The notes under the pieces: model-generated
The model's database searches: none
Told to the model about the DNA's origin: nothing
Seen by the model: only the letters and a program-made list of their open reading frames with translations
Position numbers and translations under genes: made by a program
Shown here: one piece after another, positions 35,978-44,481 of the stretch
How the letters are laid out: every line of letters starts with the position of its first letter
Numbering within the stretch: position 1 is the first letter of the stretch
From: JBBKWU01 sp037969035
GTDB lineage: Bacteria > Pseudomonadota > Alphaproteobacteria > Micavibrionales > Micavibrionaceae
Length of the DNA: 64,000 nucleotides
Direction of reading: 5' to 3'
Assembly: GCA_037969035.1 (NCBI GenBank)
Contig: JBBKWU010000015.1
Span: 58,329 to 122,328, forward strand

Positions 35978-36890
35978 GGCAACCTCCTGCTTTTTGAGCG
36001 TCAATTGCGCTGCAAATGGCGCGGGCACGTTCTTCGGATACAGAACCACCCTGCACACGATAATATGTTCCGCGTGCGCCAAGGTCAGCAACATCAACAT
36101 TCAAATTCAAACCACCAAGCTCTGTCGGGAATTTTTTCTGCATGTCTTTCCAAAGCGATACCGCATTTTCACGAGACTTCACACTCGCAAGCTGCACAAG
36201 ATAACCACCTGTTGCGGCGATCACTGCGCCACCTGCGGCTGGTTCTGTGCGTGCCATGCTGTCGGCAATGTCATCTGGTTTTTTAGAAGGTGTTGGCGCA
36301 TCAGGCGTTGTGGTTGTGGTTGTTGTTGCAACCGCGACCTCGATCTCTTTTGTTTCTGTCGCTTCTGTAATGCCTTTATCAACTTGCACAGCAGCAATGG
36401 CTTCGATCTCACCCGCCGCATCAGCCTCTTCATTCACGCCCACTTCGATAAGTTCATCCGCAGTCTCGCCTTCAAGCGCGGTATTTATACCTGCAAACAT
36501 TTGTTCCCGTGACAGAGGCTCTTCCGCATCGGATAGTAAATTTTCAACGCCGCCCTCGCCGTTTTCATTACGGGCGCTGCGGATTGTGTCAAACACTGTG
36601 CTGTCGCGGTATGGGATTTCCATTCCACCGGGATCGTTCGGCACGGCCTTCATCGGGCCCGCATCGGCGCGAATCAATGGCACGGAATTAATTTCGCGAT
36701 ATTCTGATTCCTTTGGATAGCTGTACCATAAAACGGTGCCTAAAACGGCGATCACCGCAACTGTCATAAAAGCGGGAAAGGTGCGTCCGCGGCGCATTTC
36801 AAATGTATTTCTTCTACCCATTGTGTCCATTATCCTGCGAAATGCCTCAGCATGTTTCGCGTTTTCATCATCGTTATTGTTAGTTTGCAT
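35958..36890 (-). CDS. SPOR-domain membrane protein
   Basis: 310 residues: cytoplasmic head of about 38 residues, one membrane helix (AFMTVAVIAVLGTVLWY), a long acidic periplasmic linker rich in Ala/Glu/Thr (with TTTTTT), and a C-terminal SPOR fold at about 228-310 (GGYLVQLASVKSRENAVSLW, YYRVQGGSVS) that binds denuded septal glycan. Probably acts in division or septal wall turnover. First gene of the nagZ-scpAB-tat operon; in many relatives argS precedes it. Confidence 0.9.
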   Translation of the reverse strand: MQTNNNDDENAKHAEAFRRIMDTMGRRNTFEMRRGRTFPAFMTVAVIAVLGTVLWYSYPKESEYREINSVPLIRADAGPMKAVPNDPGGMEIPYRDSTVFDTIRSARNENGEGGVENLLSDAEEPLSREQMFAGINTALEGETADELIEVGVNEEADAAGEIEAIAAVQVDKGITEATETKEIEVAVATTTTTTTPDAPTPSKKPDDIADSMARTEPAAGGAVIAATGGYLVQLASVKSRENAVSLWKDMQKKFPTELGGLNLNVDVADLGARGTYYRVQGGSVSEERARAICSAIDAQKAGGCLVVRNR

Positions 36891-37199
36891 AGCATAAGCC
36901 TATTGAAAGTGCGTTTTAAAAACAAAGAAACTTTGCGTAAATCCGCAAGTTATTCACTGATATATACTTATATAGGACGGATTTATGGCGAAATTAGGTT
37001 CTATCAATATTTTCGAACCTGACCACCGCAAAATAGGAATTTATTGCTATTCTCTAATTGTCCATGCTACATTAAATCAGAACAGTATCTGCTGTATCCC
37101 TTGATAGGCAAGGAGCACAGAAAATCTGAAGAAAACTTGCGAATAAACTGGAGCGCGGTCATTTATCATTCAAAAACAAAGACTTACAGGCAATACAGG
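36891..37199. other. 309-base gap between SPOR gene and dgt
   Basis: No argS remnant seen. It holds the SPOR leader and one possible short plus-strand frame at 36985-37104. Otherwise AT-rich non-coding text with no terminator recognised. Confidence 0.5.
36985..37104 (+). CDS. Possible 39-aa protein
   Basis: A 39-residue frame (MAKLGSINIFEPDHRK...) preceded by AGGACGG five bases upstream. No family. It stands alone on the plus strand between the SPOR gene and dgt, so it may be a chance frame with a fortuitous ribosome-binding site. Confidence 0.3.
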   Translation: MAKLGSINIFEPDHRKIGIYCYSLIVHATLNQNSICCIP

Positions 37200-38411
37200 C
37201 TAAATATCCTGATACAGCGAGAAAAGCCGCTCATGTTCCTTTATCGCATAACGATCCGTCATGCCGGCGATGTAATCGGCAACAACCCGCGCACGGGCGA
37301 CCTTGTCGCTCTGCCCGCCAACGATTTCGACCCGTGCGTGCCAGTTCTGCGGCAGCAATTCATATTGCTCCATAAAGGCATGGTACAAATCCTCAACGAT
37401 CTTGCTGACCTTAAGGCGCATACGGCGCACGCGGTAATGGCGGTACATCTTATCCCAAAGGAAGGCGCGCAGTTTTTCAACCTTTTCAAACATCTCGGGC
37501 GAGAACGCAACAACCTGCTGCCCTGCCATACGAATGTCTTCCACGCTTTGCGGTTTAAGTTCGCGCAGGCGTTTTTCAGATTCCTCGATCACGTCCACAA
37601 CCATTTCGCCAATCATCTCGCGGATGACTTCGTGCACCAAGATATCTTCGGAAATATCGGGGTATGTCGCGCGTGTGCGGGCGATCACCTCGTCCAAAAT
37701 CGGCACGCCCTCCATATCCGCGAGCGTGAACAACCCCGCCCGAATGCCGTCTTGCACGTCGTGGTTGTTATAGGCAATATCATCAGCAATCGCTGCGGCT
37801 TGTGCCTCGACCGACGCATAGGTATCAAGGCGCAAATCGGTTTGTTCCTGCAAGCCTTTCAGCGTGACAGGCAGCTCTTTCCGCGCAATCGGGCCGTTAT
37901 GTTTGACAATCCCTTCGAGCGTTTCCCATGTTAAATTCAAGCCGCGCCATTTCGGGTATTTGTTCTCCAAGAACGTTACAACGCGTAGGGATTGGTCGTT
38001 ATGCTCAAACCCGCCAACGTCCTTCATGCACTCCACCAAGACATCCTCACCAACATGGGCAAACGGTGTGTGGCCAAGGTCATGGGCAAGCGCAACCGTT
38101 TCAGCTAAATCCTCGTTCACCAACAATGACCGCGCCAATGAACGGGCAATTTGTGATACTTCCAACGTATGCGTTAAGCGCGTTCTGTAATGATCGCCCT
38201 CGTGATACACAAACACTTGGGTCTTATATTTCAAACGGCGAAAGGCGCTGCAATGGATTATGCGGTCGCGATCACGCTGAAAACATGTGCGGGTTTTGCT
38301 TTCAGGCTCGTCATAAATACGGCCTGCGCTTTGATCGGGGCGGCACGCGTAAATCGCGAGCGGTAAGGCGCAATAGTTATACAATGTCTGGTCGAGAGCT
38401 GCTTCAGCCAT
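37200..38411 (-). CDS. dgt: dGTP triphosphohydrolase-like HD protein
   Basis: HD-domain deoxynucleotide triphosphohydrolase family, 403 residues from the ATG at 38411 (GGAGACC upstream; the frame is open 20 codons beyond). Motif order: RTRLTHTLEVSQIAR, then ALAHDLGHTPFAHVGE (His-Asp metal site), and DDIAYNNHD. Hydrolyses dNTPs to deoxynucleosides. Divergent from erpA with 103 bases between, a pairing seen in many alphaproteobacteria. Confidence 0.92.
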   Translation of the reverse strand: MAEAALDQTLYNYCALPLAIYACRPDQSAGRIYDEPESKTRTCFQRDRDRIIHCSAFRRLKYKTQVFVYHEGDHYRTRLTHTLEVSQIARSLARSLLVNEDLAETVALAHDLGHTPFAHVGEDVLVECMKDVGGFEHNDQSLRVVTFLENKYPKWRGLNLTWETLEGIVKHNGPIARKELPVTLKGLQEQTDLRLDTYASVEAQAAAIADDIAYNNHDVQDGIRAGLFTLADMEGVPILDEVIARTRATYPDISEDILVHEVIREMIGEMVVDVIEESEKRLRELKPQSVEDIRMAGQQVVAFSPEMFEKVEKLRAFLWDKMYRHYRVRRMRLKVSKIVEDLYHAFMEQYELLPQNWHARVEIVGGQSDKVARARVVADYIAGMTDRYAIKEHERLFSLYQDI

Positions 38412-38514
38412 GTGGGGTCTCCTTATTTTCTGAGATTCACAATACTGTGCAGCGCGGCACGATGCAATCACTTCCGCACTTGAATTTTATGCCAAAAGAG
38501 CCATATAATTAAGT

Positions 38515-38856
38515 ATGAGCAATGAATACGATATCACCATCACCGAAAACTTCGCCAAGCGCATCAAAGATGTTCTGGCAAAGGATGGTAACGCTGACCA
38601 ATTCTTCCGTGTCGGGATAAAAGGTGGCGGCTGCGCAGGATTTGAATATGAAGAGTTCAAATTCGTCCCCGCACAAGCTGAAGATGATCATCTGTTCACC
38701 AAAGACGGTGTCAACGTCCTCATCGACGAAGGCTCGCTCGGCCTGATGAACGGCTCAACGCTCGACTTCATCGAAGACCTCGACGGCTCGCGCATCGTCA
38801 TCAACAACCCCAACGCCACATCAGGCTGCGGTTGTGGAACATCGTTTTCTGTTTGA
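38515..38856 (+). CDS. erpA: Iron-sulfur carrier/insertion protein (ErpA-like)
   Basis: A-type Fe-S carrier of 113 residues. The three cluster cysteines are C40 (GGGCAGFEY), C105 and C107 (SGCGCGTSF). ErpA rather than IscA is inferred from its position opposite dgt. Delivers Fe-S clusters to apo-proteins. Confidence 0.9.
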   Translation: MSNEYDITITENFAKRIKDVLAKDGNADQFFRVGIKGGGCAGFEYEEFKFVPAQAEDDHLFTKDGVNVLIDEGSLGLMNGSTLDFIEDLDGSRIVINNPNATSGCGCGTSFSV

Positions 38857-38860
38857 TTAA

Positions 38861-39712
38861 CTATTGTGATGAATTAGGCACGCGGTTTAATGCCCTGTGC
38901 GTTTCAAGGCCGCTGACATCGCAATCAATGACCTCATCGTTTTTATCAACATATGAGTAAATATCTATCAATGCAAATTCAGGGTGGGGGTATCTATACC
39001 CAACATATTTAACCCCTAATTCATCCCTATTCTGGCTTGATACTTTTATTGCATTACCCGCATCAACGAAGGCTCTGTCCATATCAGCCTCAGTCGCGCC
39101 GTCGCGTTGGCAGACCGAAAGAACAGTCTTTCGTAATTCTGTAAGCTCAGAATCGTACCATGAATAATCTTCAAACCTAAATTTAGATATATCGAAGCGC
39201 GCATCATCTGGATTCGTTGCTTTCCACGGCGGCATTGCCCCTGATGTATAGAGAATGCTTGCCGATATAACTAAAATCACCACCCATGTAGACGTTATAA
39301 GTGCTTTATTGGTGCTCAGGCGCAAATACGCCCAACTCGCGATAAACGCCATCACCAGACGCGGCGTAAAGATAAAGTACGCAAAAACAAATAATGTAAA
39401 AACACCGTTTTTTGCGCTCGGCGAAAGCCCAAAATGAGGGTAATAAAAAGAAAGAAGAAGCGCCACAACAAAGGGAAACACAACTGAAAACCAAGATGCG
39501 TAAAAAAACCATTTCAACGATTTTTTTATTCGGAACAGCTGAACAGAAGCAAAGCAAAACAAGATTGAGACAGAGCTTAACCACATTAAAATTTTCAACG
39601 ATGAATCAACATCACGAGGGAGAAAATCATTTCCGACATATGAAGGTAGCTTCATATAGTAAAATATTAAGCACAATACAGAGATTGCGAATAAATCAAC
39701 AGTCATACGCAC
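38861..39712 (-). CDS. Hypothetical membrane protein
   Basis: 283 residues with about five hydrophobic helices in the first 170 residues, then a soluble domain containing CQRDGATEADMDRAFVDAGN and a conserved-looking YGYRYPH-type stretch. No family recognised. AT-rich; convergent with erpA (5 bases apart). Confidence 0.65.
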   Translation of the reverse strand: MRMTVDLFAISVLCLIFYYMKLPSYVGNDFLPRDVDSSLKILMWLSSVSILFCFASVQLFRIKKSLKWFFYASWFSVVFPFVVALLLSFYYPHFGLSPSAKNGVFTLFVFAYFIFTPRLVMAFIASWAYLRLSTNKALITSTWVVILVISASILYTSGAMPPWKATNPDDARFDISKFRFEDYSWYDSELTELRKTVLSVCQRDGATEADMDRAFVDAGNAIKVSSQNRDELGVKYVGYRYPHPEFALIDIYSYVDKNDEVIDCDVSGLETHRALNRVPNSSQ

Positions 39713-40055
39713 AAATATCTTTATAGCGCCCTCATCATTTCCTGTCTTCTAAAACAAACTAAAAGCCTACTTTTCGTTTTTGGCGGCTTTTTTCTCTTTG
39801 CGTTTTTCTTTTGGTGATTTTAGCGCTACTTTTTTAACGTTCTTTTTTGCGTCTTGTGACTTAGCCATGATGGCCTCCTTGGGGGATTCCCCGTTGCGTT
39901 AGAACCGTCTGTAGAACTATTCTACAGTTAAGGCTCTACCTATTTGATCTAAGATTGATTCCGCGATACTGTCAAGCAGGCTCGCAGATGATTCAAAAAT
40001 CATGGGCTTTAATATAGAGTGATAACCAAATAGAACAATAAGGACGGCCAAAGAT
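39713..40055. other. 343-base gap before xth
   Basis: Contains one small minus-strand gene (39767-39868) with a perfect ribosome-binding site and the xth leader with AAGGAC. No other element recognised. Confidence 0.5.
39767..39868 (-). CDS. Small lysine-rich protein, 33 aa
   Basis: A 33-residue frame of which 14 residues are Lys (MAKSQDAKKNVKKVALKS then KEKRKEKKAAK). A consensus AGGAGG stands 6 bases before the ATG, strong support for translation. Nucleic-acid binding is plausible given the charge, but not shown. No family recognised. Confidence 0.65.
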   Translation of the reverse strand: MAKSQDAKKNVKKVALKSPKEKRKEKKAAKNEK

Positions 40056-40904
40056 ATGCGCATCGCAAGCTGGAACGTGAATTCAATCAAAGCCCGTGGA
40101 GAGCATGTCAAAGACTGGCTGGCTGCGGTGAAGCCTGATGTGTTGATGGTGCAGGAGCTTAAGGGTTTGGACTTCCCGCATGAGGAATTCAAGGCGCTTG
40201 GTTATCATAGCGAAGCGGTCACGCAAAAGGCCTATAACGGTGTTGCGATTTTCACCAAGGAAAAGGTCGAGGTTGTTCATACATCCCTGCCCCATAATGA
40301 TGATGACGAGCAAGCTCGTTATATTGAAGTTCGCATTGGTAGTGGTGAGAAGCGTATGACGCTGATTAATATATACCTGCCCAATGGCAATCCTGTTTAT
40401 GCGGATGAAGCGGCGGGCAAAGGAAGCTCATCGGGTGCGCGGTCTGAAAACCCGACCGAGGATGCGGCATTTAGCGAAAAGTATCGTTACAAGCTGCGGT
40501 GGATGGATCATTTGATTGCGCGTCTACGGGAATTGCGTGCAAACGAAGAGCCATTCGCGATTGGTGGTGATTTTAACGTCATTCCTGAGCCTCGCGATGT
40601 TCATAACCCTGAAAACTGGAGCAATGACGCGCTTTATATGCTCGAAACAAAGCAGAGATACCGCGCCATGCTGAATTTGGGACTGACCGATGCGTTCCGC
40701 GTTCGTAATCAGGACACAGAACAATATACATTTTGGGATTACACAGGTGGCGCGTGGCCGCAAAACAAAGGGCTCCGCATTGACCACTTTTTGCTTTCAC
40801 CATCGCTGGCTGATCGATTGCAGAATTGCTATGTCGATCGTGACCCGCGCGGACAGGACAAACCATCTGACCATACGCCTATTGTGATTGAGTTGGGTGA
40901 ATAA
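40056..40904 (+). CDS. xth: Exodeoxyribonuclease III
   Basis: 282-residue EEP-fold AP endonuclease/3'-5' exonuclease. WNVNSIKAR, the metal Glu in MVQELKG, GGDFNVIPEP, and the C-terminal LRIDHFL and SDHTPI motifs are all present. An insert of about 30 residues at 115-145 (Gly/Ser/Ala-rich) is typical of alphaproteobacterial members. Base-excision repair. AAGGAC precedes the ATG. Confidence 0.95.
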   Translation: MRIASWNVNSIKARGEHVKDWLAAVKPDVLMVQELKGLDFPHEEFKALGYHSEAVTQKAYNGVAIFTKEKVEVVHTSLPHNDDDEQARYIEVRIGSGEKRMTLINIYLPNGNPVYADEAAGKGSSSGARSENPTEDAAFSEKYRYKLRWMDHLIARLRELRANEEPFAIGGDFNVIPEPRDVHNPENWSNDALYMLETKQRYRAMLNLGLTDAFRVRNQDTEQYTFWDYTGGAWPQNKGLRIDHFLLSPSLADRLQNCYVDRDPRGQDKPSDHTPIVIELGE

Positions 40905-40954
40905 TTTACATAAATATTGACTTTTGATAGCTAAATCGTTTACAAGATTTAGCT

Positions 40955-41989
40955 ATGGATAAAGAACACGAAAAAACATTTTGTCAGCTTGATTTTGTCG
41001 GCACCAGTTGCCGCACATTTCACGATGCTCTTGATAGGAAGAAAAGACTGCCAAAGCTTACTTATGAAGAAACCGAGCAATTGTCGCTTCGTTGGCACAA
41101 TGAAGGTGACGAAGAAGCCCTTATGCAGCTTTTTTGGGAGGTTTCGTTAATCGCTGCTAAAACGGCATGGGAATATAAAAAGAGAATACCCAAGCTGGAT
41201 ATTGACGATGTTATGTCCGAAGCGTTCTTGCAAACGCTCAAGCTCGTAGGCAGTTGGAGCACCGAAAAAGAACGAACAATGATGCTCGGAAACTATGTCA
41301 AAACATATTTGCGCAAAACAATATCAAGCGAAATGGCGCATCTTGATCCGAAACTCTACGCTAGTCGCGGAGCTTATAAAAAAATGCGAAAAGCCCGCAT
41401 AGATATGCAAGAGAATTTCGGGCCTAATATTACGGGACGGTTTGATCCTGAGAACATGGAGAAGCTGCACGAACTATCGAATACACATAATTTTACGCTT
41501 TCCGAAATGTTTGCCATTTATCATGGCTGGATAGCCGACAGAGTTTCATTGGATAGCTTGGGCCACATACCAAATCAAGATAAAGATATTTATTATGACC
41601 CTGAAGACAGCATCGATACAGGCGAAGAATTCGAACCATGGGTAAATCAATTGGAAAGCAAAGAAGATGACGGTTTATATGACCCAACAGACATGCAAAT
41701 GCTAATCGATTCTCTCGCAACTTCAATTCCAGAAGTTGTAGAAAACCCAAAACATATAGCTATTTTTGCGCGCCGCTATTTAAAGAAAGAGCCCGACACT
41801 CTAGAATATCTCAGTCAAGAGTACAGCTTATCAAAGGAACGTATAAGACAAATTTCTGTTCGTGTTTTTGAATTAACACAAAAAGAAATGCAGAGACGCT
41901 TCCCTGAATTTGTATCAAATGAATATACGCGCTCGCCATTTGCAGATTTTTTAAACCATAGCATTTGCACATCTATAATTTTGCGATAA
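40955..41989 (+). CDS. Divergent sigma-70-like factor
   Basis: 344 residues. Residues 36-125 read like sigma region 2 (LTYEETEQLSLRWHNEGDEEA, then a DIDDVMSEAFLQTLKLV core helix and NYVKTYLRKTI), and 265-312 like region 4 with a recognition helix SLSKERIRQISVRVFEL. Region 3 is unusual: an acidic Asp/Glu-rich stretch at 205-245. Probably an alternative RNA polymerase sigma factor, nearest in plan to RpoH-type sigmas. AT-rich, with no ribosome-binding site, possibly from transfer. No anti-sigma gene is obvious beside it. Confidence 0.72.
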   Translation: MDKEHEKTFCQLDFVGTSCRTFHDALDRKKRLPKLTYEETEQLSLRWHNEGDEEALMQLFWEVSLIAAKTAWEYKKRIPKLDIDDVMSEAFLQTLKLVGSWSTEKERTMMLGNYVKTYLRKTISSEMAHLDPKLYASRGAYKKMRKARIDMQENFGPNITGRFDPENMEKLHELSNTHNFTLSEMFAIYHGWIADRVSLDSLGHIPNQDKDIYYDPEDSIDTGEEFEPWVNQLESKEDDGLYDPTDMQMLIDSLATSIPEVVENPKHIAIFARRYLKKEPDTLEYLSQEYSLSKERIRQISVRVFELTQKEMQRRFPEFVSNEYTRSPFADFLNHSICTSIILR

Positions 41990-41998
41990 GTTTCAAGC

Positions 41999-42634
41999 AT
42001 GAAATTTATTGCCCTTGCTTCATTCCTGATTTTATCCGCCTGCGCCACGGGTGGTGCGTATAGCCCGCAGGATTACTTGCAAAAAAAAGAGCTTCGTACG
42101 CTGCAAACCCGCGCCAATTTTCAACACTGCTATGGCTATGGCTGTCGTAAGGTTGCTGATGTTGTGCTCAGCGATACAGAGTGGAAGAGCATTGCGCGGG
42201 GGTTTAGCACCGTGAGTAGTGCCGAAGGTGAACGCGCGCAAATCGCGCTCGCCATTGCGAAGTTCGAGAATATTGTCGGTGCAAAGACGGGAACGAGTGC
42301 CGATAAAGCGGGCACTTACGCCAATATCGCCCCCAAAAGCCATGATTGCGTAGATGAAAGCGTCAATACAACGATTTATCTTATGATGCTGCGCCAGAAT
42401 GGATTGATGAAATATCACACCATGCATGCCCCGTCCGCGCGCTTTCCTGCTCTACATGGGCGCTTTGCCCCGCATCAAACAGCATCCATCACTGAAACTG
42501 CCTCTGGCCAACGATTTGCGGTGGATAGTTGGTTCCATGACAACGGCGTTCCTGCCGAAATCATCGAATTTGATACATGGAAAAAAGGTTGGCATCCGCC
42601 TGAAAAACCATCGAATGATGAAAACAATCTATAA
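41999..42634 (+). CDS. Lipoprotein with possible Cys-His hydrolase motif
   Basis: 211 residues with a lipobox (LSAC, Cys at 15). The mature part has CVDESVNTTIYL followed by a His-containing turn and AVDSWFHDNG, an order reminiscent of transglutaminase/papain-like folds (Cys, His, Asp), but I cannot assign a family. It starts 10 bases after the sigma-like gene on the same strand. Confidence 0.65.
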   Translation: MKFIALASFLILSACATGGAYSPQDYLQKKELRTLQTRANFQHCYGYGCRKVADVVLSDTEWKSIARGFSTVSSAEGERAQIALAIAKFENIVGAKTGTSADKAGTYANIAPKSHDCVDESVNTTIYLMMLRQNGLMKYHTMHAPSARFPALHGRFAPHQTASITETASGQRFAVDSWFHDNGVPAEIIEFDTWKKGWHPPEKPSNDENNL

Positions 42635-42712
42635 CAACTTGTAATCGGGGCGTGATTTCCTGCGCGCACCGTGATAAAAATATAGGGTTAGATTCTGACT
42701 GGAGAAAATCAC

Positions 42713-43633
42713 ATGACAATCAAACGCCACCCTCTTTTATCCGCAGGCCTTATTTTGGCTGCTGCAACTCTTGCGCTCAATGCCTGCTATCCTGCCACTG
42801 AGTATTACAAAAAAGAAACGGCGGAGCGTTTGGCCGCACCATCATTTATGGTGGAACGCCAAATACAAACAGATACATTTTTGCTGACTGTTTATGAACG
42901 CATCCATCAAAAAGGTGGCGTTGCTAATATTTATATCGAAGGCAACGGCAATCAATCTGCTGAGAATGTGCGCTTGAACAAAAATTTCACACCGAAGAAT
43001 CCAGTGGCACTTCATTTATCCGCCTTTGACCATGCCAAAAACGTGATTTATATGGCGCGTCCTTGCCAATACTCAAAAGACCCTGTGTGTAACGGCCATG
43101 AAGGCGCACCGGGTATGTATAGTGAAACAGCCATCAAATCTATGAATGATGCGCTGAGCAAGATCAAAACACGTTACGATCTCAAAGGCTTTAACTTGAT
43201 TGGTTATGGCGGCGGCGCGGTTGTTGCTGTTGTGTTATCTGCGGAACGTGATGATGTGATGACCCTTCGTACCGTCAGCGGACATCTTGATATCGCAGGA
43301 CTTCAACCAGCCAAAGGCGATGCGAGCGACGAGAGTGCGCACAAAAATATTGCTAGCGATGCGTTAAACCCGTTGGATTACGCACCTATTATTTCTGCTC
43401 TGCCGCAGCATCACTTCATGGGCGAGCATGACCAGTTTATCTCGCCTGAGGTTTATATGGATTACTACCATGCGACAAACCCCAAACGCTGCTTACGCTT
43501 TAGCATCGTCGAAGACGCTGACAACACCCAAGGCATGGTAAATGCATGGCCTAATTTGATGAACATGCCCGTTGATTGCACACGCACAGAAGCGCCGGGC
43601 ACGATCATCATCAATAAGATTGCAAAGTATTAA
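42713..43633 (+). CDS. Alpha/beta-hydrolase-fold lipoprotein, catalytic residues lost
   Basis: 306 residues with a lipobox (LNAC, Cys 25). The fold is that of an exported alpha/beta hydrolase (GNGNQSAEN, ARPCQYSKDPVC, then LIGYGGGAVVAV). At the nucleophile elbow, where relatives read GYSGGGA, this has GYGGGAV, with G166 in place of Ser. The late His (relatives SHxxGW) aligns with N271 in DNTQGMVNAW. It is probably a non-catalytic relative. TGGAG precedes the ATG. Confidence 0.7.
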   Translation: MTIKRHPLLSAGLILAAATLALNACYPATEYYKKETAERLAAPSFMVERQIQTDTFLLTVYERIHQKGGVANIYIEGNGNQSAENVRLNKNFTPKNPVALHLSAFDHAKNVIYMARPCQYSKDPVCNGHEGAPGMYSETAIKSMNDALSKIKTRYDLKGFNLIGYGGGAVVAVVLSAERDDVMTLRTVSGHLDIAGLQPAKGDASDESAHKNIASDALNPLDYAPIISALPQHHFMGEHDQFISPEVYMDYYHATNPKRCLRFSIVEDADNTQGMVNAWPNLMNMPVDCTRTEAPGTIIINKIAKY

Positions 43634-43716
43634 CAGCTTCAATTAGAGCCTGCTTTTTTCATTTGATTTAGGAAATCACTTCTTATAATGTCCCTATAAG
43701 AACAGGGAATAAAAAA

Positions 43717-44481
43717 ATGAAAAAATCAATAAATACATTGGCGAAAGCCTTTGCCGTTGCCGCATTGCCGTTCGTGGCTGGCTGCGTCACAACCACAGGT
43801 CCGTCCATTAACGGTTTCATGCAGATCGGCAACACCAAGCCCGAAGACAGGGTCGCCATCGCATACAGCAGTGAATGGAGCAGCATCGGTTACTTAAAAA
43901 GTGGTCACGGAACTTGCACCGCCACACTCGTTGCACCGAATGTTATATTGACTGCGGATCATTGCATCAAAAACAGAAAGGGAAACCAAGACCCCTTATC
44001 GTCCATGAAATTCCAGATTGTCCAAAATCAACGAACAATTGCTTCGGCAAATATAACGGCCATTCGCTTCCCGAGTCTTCCCGCGTCAAGAACAGGTTCC
44101 ATCGCCAAAGATATTGTATTTCTCATTCTTGATACCCCCTTGGGCAATACATATGGCTATGACAGCATGGCGACAAGCGCGCCAAGACGAAACTCCGCAG
44201 GACAAGTCCCTGTGCAACAACTCGGCTACACACCTAAATATGGCTATATGCGCTTAACGGGTGATCTATCATGTAGCTACACAACTGCCGCGCAGGATGT
44301 TGGCATTTTGAATATGGATTGTAATGTTTATAAAGGCGATAGTGGCGGCCCCGTATTTGCCGCCGCAAATAACAGCCGCGGCAGGGTTATTGTCGGGGTG
44401 AACTCACAAGCTTACTTGGCAGCCGTCACACGCCTATCTTACGCGGCATCTGTTATCGGTTTACGTCCACCGACACGCTAA
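43717..44481 (+). CDS. Trypsin-like serine protease lipoprotein
   Basis: 254 residues with a lipobox (VAGC, Cys 23) and a chymotrypsin-fold protease: H82 in LTADHC, D132 in KDIVFL and S209 in GDSGGPV form the triad; CTATLVAPNVIL is the usual lead-in. Probably membrane-tethered in the periplasm or outer membrane. Ends within 4 bases of the convergent ialB-like stop. Confidence 0.9.
   Translation: MKKSINTLAKAFAVAALPFVAGCVTTTGPSINGFMQIGNTKPEDRVAIAYSSEWSSIGYLKSGHGTCTATLVAPNVILTADHCIKNRKGNQDPLSSMKFQIVQNQRTIASANITAIRFPSLPASRTGSIAKDIVFLILDTPLGNTYGYDSMATSAPRRNSAGQVPVQQLGYTPKYGYMRLTGDLSCSYTTAAQDVGILNMDCNVYKGDSGGPVFAAANNSRGRVIVGVNSQAYLAAVTRLSYAASVIGLRPPTR

Noticed and set aside
37044..37934. 296-residue plus-strand frame opposite dgt
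   Set aside because: Lies antisense to an unmistakable HD hydrolase, and its text is rich in His and Phe as expected for an antisense shadow.
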